This document shows, piece after piece, positions 23,991 through 27,683 of a DNA stretch of 27,683 bases. Each line of letters begins with the position of its first letter. Position 1 is the first letter of the stretch. The notes below the pieces were generated by a model. That model was not told the DNA's origin. It saw nothing but the letters and a program-made list of their open reading frames with translations, and made no database searches. Position numbers and translations under genes: made by a program. This DNA is from Bacteroidales bacterium (GTDB lineage Bacteria > Bacteroidota > Bacteroidia > Bacteroidales > Bacteroidaceae): contig SFKY01000032.1 of assembly GCA_004554665.1 (NCBI GenBank), positions 1 to 27,683 of the forward strand. The letters run 5' to 3'.

Positions 23991-25961
23991 ATGTTAAAGA
24001 AAATATATAATATCAAGCATATAGTCATGGGTGGTGTGTTGGCCGTATTCGGCTTCGCATCCTGCAGTGACTATCTGGATGTAGTTCCTGATGATGGCAA
24101 TGCCGACCTCGAGTCTGCTTTCCATCTCCGTTCTACGGCTATCAGGTATCTGAGCACCTGCTATGGGTATATGACCGGTGAGGGTGCTTCGGGGTCTGAC
24201 CCAGCCATGTTGGGTAGCGACGAGTTTTGCGACACCTATACCCGAGGAATTTCTAACACTTCAGGTCGTGTTCCCATGACATTTTCCAATATGTTGCGTT
24301 ACGGACAGAAGGCTGGTTCTCCCTATGGTGACGACTGGGACTGGATGTACCGTGGTATTCGCTGCTGCGACATCTTCATGGACAACGTGCACATGGTGCC
24401 CGACTTGGGTGAGCTCGAGCGCAAGCGCTGGATAGCAGAGGCACGTTTCCTCAAGGCTTACTATCACTTCAACCTGATCCGCAAGTATGGCCCTATCCCT
24501 GTCGTCGTGCAGAGCAAGCCGATGGACTCGAGTGTAGAGGAGGTGCGTGTGTATCGTGATGATATCGACTCTTGCTTCAACTTCGTGCTCCATCAGCTGA
24601 CCGAAGCCATCCCCGACCTGCCTCTCGAGGTAGACATCAACGAGTATGGCCGTATCACCCAGCCCATTGCCGCCGCGTTGAGAGCACGTGTGGCTGTCTA
24701 TGCTGCCAGCCCGCTCTTCAACGGCAATGCCGACTTCAAGAATCTGGTAGACAACAGGGGCACACAGTTGTTCCCCACCAAGACCGACGAGCAGAAGCAG
24801 GCACGCTGGAACGACGCTGTACAATACTGTAAGGAGGCTGTGGACATCTGCCAGGCTGGCGGTAAGCGTATGTACGATGCGCCTGAGGTGTACGAAATCA
24901 TGCCCGATACTCTGCGCCGCGAGATTAAGATCCGTGGTGCCATGACTGCCGGCTGGACCACAGAGAAGATCTGGGGACAGACCAATGCCGACCGTACACA
25001 GCAGCAGTATTGGCAAGTGCTTACAATGCCTAATATCCAGTATCGTGCAGGTATTACTTCCCCTGGTAATATTTCATGCTATGCTTTCATGGGTGTGCCT
25101 CTGAAGATTGCTGACATGTTCTATACCAAGCATGGTCTGCCCATGGCATCAGACAATACGTGGGATTCGTCCAAGAATATGGAATTCCGCGAGGGTGACG
25201 ATTCGCACAAGTACTACATCCAGGAGGGTTACACCACCGTACGGTACAACTTTGATCGTGAGCCGCGTTACTATGCCGACCTCGGCTTCGACGGTGGCAA
25301 GTGGCTGGGTGCATTGCCAAGCTACAACATCTCAAGCCCCAACGATGTCTACTATCTTGAGAATCGCTTCGGTATGACTCATGGTAAGACCAACAACGAG
25401 ACAGGTTCTCCTACGGGATATTATCCCAAGAAGACCATTCCGAGAGTGGCCCGTATCGGTTCCAGTGGCTCCAACGTTTCATGGAATTGGTATCCCTATC
25501 CGATCATCCGTCTGGCAGACCTGTACCTGCTCTATGCCGAGGCTATCAACGAGGCCGAGGGTCCCAATGGTGCCCACAGTCAGGATCTCTTCAACTATGT
25601 AGACTCTGTACGTCTGCGTGCCGGCATCCCTGGTGTCAAGGAGGCATGGGACAGCCAGTACAGCAAGGCTCCGGGCAAGTACAATTCGCAGATTGGTATG
25701 CGTGAGATCATCCGTCAGGAGCGCACTATCGAGCTCTGCTTCGAGAGCCAGCGTTTCTGGGATCTCCGTCGCTGGATGACCGCTGCCGAGGAGTATGCTA
25801 AGGGACAGTATGGTTACACCGTAACAGGTGCTACTCCCGAGGATTATTACAGAAAGTTGCTCATCTTTGAGACTCCTTTCGTGCTGCGCGACTATTTCTG
25901 GCCCATCAATACGACCAATATGGAGCGCAATCCTAACTTGGTACAAAACTTAGGATGGTAA
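23991..25961 (+). CDS. SusD/RagB-type surface glycan-binding lipoprotein
   Basis: A 656-residue lipoprotein with lipobox FASC (Cys25), followed by SDYLD, typical of SusD-like proteins. An N-terminal alpha-helical TPR-like region with RWIAEARFLKAYYHFNLIRKYG (about 144-165) is a SusD hallmark. The C-terminal part has IRLADLYLLYAEAINEA, VDSVRLRAGIPG and IRQERTIELCFESQRFWDLR (about 575-595), all classic for the family. It binds glycan at the cell surface and caps the SusC transporter encoded 12 nt upstream. The next gene starts 18 nt downstream. Confidence 0.95.
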   Translation: MLKKIYNIKHIVMGGVLAVFGFASCSDYLDVVPDDGNADLESAFHLRSTAIRYLSTCYGYMTGEGASGSDPAMLGSDEFCDTYTRGISNTSGRVPMTFSNMLRYGQKAGSPYGDDWDWMYRGIRCCDIFMDNVHMVPDLGELERKRWIAEARFLKAYYHFNLIRKYGPIPVVVQSKPMDSSVEEVRVYRDDIDSCFNFVLHQLTEAIPDLPLEVDINEYGRITQPIAAALRARVAVYAASPLFNGNADFKNLVDNRGTQLFPTKTDEQKQARWNDAVQYCKEAVDICQAGGKRMYDAPEVYEIMPDTLRREIKIRGAMTAGWTTEKIWGQTNADRTQQQYWQVLTMPNIQYRAGITSPGNISCYAFMGVPLKIADMFYTKHGLPMASDNTWDSSKNMEFREGDDSHKYYIQEGYTTVRYNFDREPRYYADLGFDGGKWLGALPSYNISSPNDVYYLENRFGMTHGKTNNETGSPTGYYPKKTIPRVARIGSSGSNVSWNWYPYPIIRLADLYLLYAEAINEAEGPNGAHSQDLFNYVDSVRLRAGIPGVKEAWDSQYSKAPGKYNSQIGMREIIRQERTIELCFESQRFWDLRRWMTAAEEYAKGQYGYTVTGATPEDYYRKLLIFETPFVLRDYFWPINTTNMERNPNLVQNLGW

Positions 25962-25979
25962 CAACAAAATATTGAAACA

Positions 25980-27269
25980 ATGAAAAAACTAATATTATCA
26001 TGTATAGCTGTCGCTGCCATGCTGCTTGTAGGCTGTGGCGATGGCGACCGTATCGACCAGATAGATGGTTCGATACCCGCCCCGAAGGCTGTCACCGTGA
26101 CTTCGGTTCGTGCGATTCCCGGTGGTGCAGTCATCAAGGTAGGACTGCCTAACGACCCTAATCTCAAGGGAGTGGTGGCCAAGTATGTGCGTAATGGTGA
26201 GCAGGTGGAGACCCGTATCTCACGCTATATAGACTCTCTGACCGTAGAGGGTTATGCCACAACTGATGCTCAGCAGGTGCATATCTATGCTTTCAATTCC
26301 AACGGCGATCTTTCCGAACCGGTGGATGTGACCATCAATCCTGAGGCTCCTGCCGTACAGACCGTACAGGTGTCGATGGAGCAGTGCTTCGGTGGTGTGA
26401 AGATTCATATCGAGAACAACACCTTTAAGGAGAATCTGGCCGTGGTGCTGATGGCTTGCACGGATCCCACAGAGATTGACAAAGCTGATGAGGACCGCAA
26501 GTGGGTGGAGGTGACCACGCTCTTTACCGCCAGTGAGGACATTTACTTGGCTCGTCGTGGTCTGGATCCCAAGGAGACACTCTTTGGCTGCTACTTGCGC
26601 GACAACTGGGGCAACCGTTCTGATAAGACCATCGCTGTGCTCACGCCGCGTGAGGAGGTAGAGATTGATCCCACCAAGGTACAGTATTACAACCCTGGTG
26701 ACGATAACTCTTATATGGAAAGATCACCACTTTATATTATGAATCTTTGGGATCGTATTTATAGTGGTAATGAAGCTAACATCTATGCAAGTCACCCGAA
26801 CTGCCCCATGCCGCAATGGCTGACATTCGATTTGGGTAAGCGTGTGATTCTGTCACGAATTGCAAAATGGTCTCGTAGGTCATATTATCCTTATCAACTT
26901 GCCAACCCGCGTGACTATGAGTTCTGGGGCTCTATTGAAGACCCGAAGAAGTTCTCGCCCAATCCTGATAATGAGCATGGCTTTGCAGACTGCTGGTTCA
27001 AGCTCGGTACTTATACCCAGCCCAAGCCCTCTGGCTACAATCCTGATGGTACACCGGGTGCATGGACAGACGAGGATATCGTTTACTGGAACCAGGGTAC
27101 GGAGTTTGAGATGGATCCGCTCCTGTTCCCCCACGCTTACGATGAACTCCGCTATCTCCGACTGGTGATTCTCGATACTTACGAGACTTGGAACACTGTT
27201 AACAGGAAGGGACAATTCCAGTTGGAAGAGATCTTGCCATACGGTCAGGTTTTGGAATCTTATAGATAA
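25980..27269 (+). CDS. PUL lipoprotein with DUF4959/DUF5126/DUF5000-like modules
   Basis: A 429-residue lipoprotein with lipobox LLVGC (Cys19). The first half (about 30-230) holds two fibronectin-like beta-sandwich stretches: PKAVTVTSVRAIPGGAVIKVGLPND and a second starting near APAVQTVQVSMEQCFGGVKI. The last about 190 residues contain QWLTFDLGKRVILSRIAKWSRR and ELRYLRLVILDTYETWN, which resemble an F5/8-type (discoidin) galactose-binding fold. This plan matches the DUF4959-DUF5126-DUF5000 lipoproteins common directly after SusD genes, thought to bind glycan at the surface. A central stretch (about 26700-26935) is notably AT-rich compared with the rest of the gene. No catalytic motif is visible. 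Family assignment is by recognition of the overall pattern. Confidence 0.75.
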   Translation: MKKLILSCIAVAAMLLVGCGDGDRIDQIDGSIPAPKAVTVTSVRAIPGGAVIKVGLPNDPNLKGVVAKYVRNGEQVETRISRYIDSLTVEGYATTDAQQVHIYAFNSNGDLSEPVDVTINPEAPAVQTVQVSMEQCFGGVKIHIENNTFKENLAVVLMACTDPTEIDKADEDRKWVEVTTLFTASEDIYLARRGLDPKETLFGCYLRDNWGNRSDKTIAVLTPREEVEIDPTKVQYYNPGDDNSYMERSPLYIMNLWDRIYSGNEANIYASHPNCPMPQWLTFDLGKRVILSRIAKWSRRSYYPYQLANPRDYEFWGSIEDPKKFSPNPDNEHGFADCWFKLGTYTQPKPSGYNPDGTPGAWTDEDIVYWNQGTEFEMDPLLFPHAYDELRYLRLVILDTYETWNTVNRKGQFQLEEILPYGQVLESYR

Positions 27270-27287
27270 TCAAAAAAAGCAGAAACA

Positions 27288-27683
27288 ATGAACAATAAAA
27301 TATTGATATTCGTATCGCTGATCATCGCATTGGGATTTACTTCCTGCAAGGATCAAGACGGAATATATAAGGAATGGGTGATACCCGGCGGAATCGTATA
27401 TCCTGAAAAGACCAATGGGCTGACAGGTTATGCCGGGCACAACCGCGTGATGCTTGAGTGGGTGGCTCCTAAGGATCCTTCGGTACAGAAGGCTATCATC
27501 AGCTGGAACTCAGGTGACCAAAGCATGGAGATAAACTATGCCGACTATGCCGGTCTGGATACCATCAGGGTGTATATCCCCGAGTTGGAAGAGCGTTCTT
27601 ATACGTTCGAGATCAAGAACTATGACGACAAGGGCAATATCTCTATGACCTCAGAGGTCAGCAAGGCACCGTATGCAGCCAAC
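27288..27683 (+). CDS. DUF4998-like PUL lipoprotein (5' part only)
   Basis: The first 132 codons of a lipoprotein gene, open at the right edge of the window. The signal ends LGFTSC (Cys20), followed by KDQDG, an acidic stretch of the type that directs lipoproteins to the Bacteroidetes surface. The visible part (GYAGHNRVMLEWVAPKDPSV, KAIISWNSGDQS) looks like a fibronectin-type beta-sandwich and resembles DUF4998 proteins found in SusC/D loci. It lies 18 nt after the previous gene and is surely in the same operon. It is probably a further surface glycan-binding component. Confidence 0.7.
   Translation, partial: MNNKILIFVSLIIALGFTSCKDQDGIYKEWVIPGGIVYPEKTNGLTGYAGHNRVMLEWVAPKDPSVQKAIISWNSGDQSMEINYADYAGLDTIRVYIPELEERSYTFEIKNYDDKGNISMTSEVSKAPYAAN

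Overview
The window looks like a chromosomal segment of a Bacteroidales bacterium, most likely Prevotellaceae. The evidence is a SusC/SusD outer-membrane pair, several lipoproteins with LxxC-type lipoboxes, large secreted glycosidases, a single-chain class II glycyl-tRNA synthetase, a ParC-type topoisomerase subunit, and many copies of the Bacteroidetes promoter -7 box TAnnTTTG, some with a -33 TTTG 18-20 nt upstream. The genus assignment is inference. No rRNA genes, CRISPR arrays, transposase genes or phage genes are visible.

Layout. (1) 1-155: start of a minus-strand XRE-type regulator cut by the window edge. (2) 385-531: tRNA-Leu(UAG) with its own terminator and -7 box. (3) 585-5102, minus strand: an overlapping operon parC - DUF3316-like secreted protein - S41 peptidase lipoprotein. 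(4) 5538-13970: a glycoside hydrolase block with a GH106-type rhamnosidase on plus facing a GH35-GH2 beta-galactosidase-type pair on minus. (5) 14344-16586: glyS and an FKBP-type prolyl isomerase lipoprotein. (6) 16667-16917: an apparent stand-alone transcription unit with no convincing ORF, having a promoter box, about 240 nt of structured sequence and a terminator. (7) 16999-18381: MATE-family transporter, convergent with a secreted calcineurin-like phosphoesterase (18519-20159); their 3' ends lie in or beside a 48-nt near-perfect inverted repeat. (8) 20160-20831: a 672-nt non-coding gap. (9) 20832 to the right edge: start of a polysaccharide utilization locus (PUL), SusC - SusD - DUF4959/DUF5000-type lipoprotein - DUF4998-type lipoprotein (cut by the edge).

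How the parts work together. The GH106, GH35 and GH2 enzymes would remove alpha-L-rhamnose and beta-galactose, which fits pectic rhamnogalacturonan or arabinogalactan-like glycans. They have no SusC/D pair of their own here. The PUL at the right end starts with glycan binding and import components; its enzymes and regulator are not in view, so its substrate cannot be read from this window.

The most notable non-coding signal is a family of four intergenic elements (5240, 8432, 14155, 20271). Each consists of three tandem units of about 22 bp, and each unit is a small palindrome of the form TAAA-N7-TTTA. Three of the four bound the glycoside hydrolase block and the fourth lies ahead of the PUL. 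One copy also forms a rho-independent terminator. A second, unrelated palindromic element (20451-20601) lies in the PUL upstream gap. The larger gene-free gaps (5103-5537, 13971-14343, 16587-16998, 20160-20831) hold mainly these promoters, repeats and hairpins.
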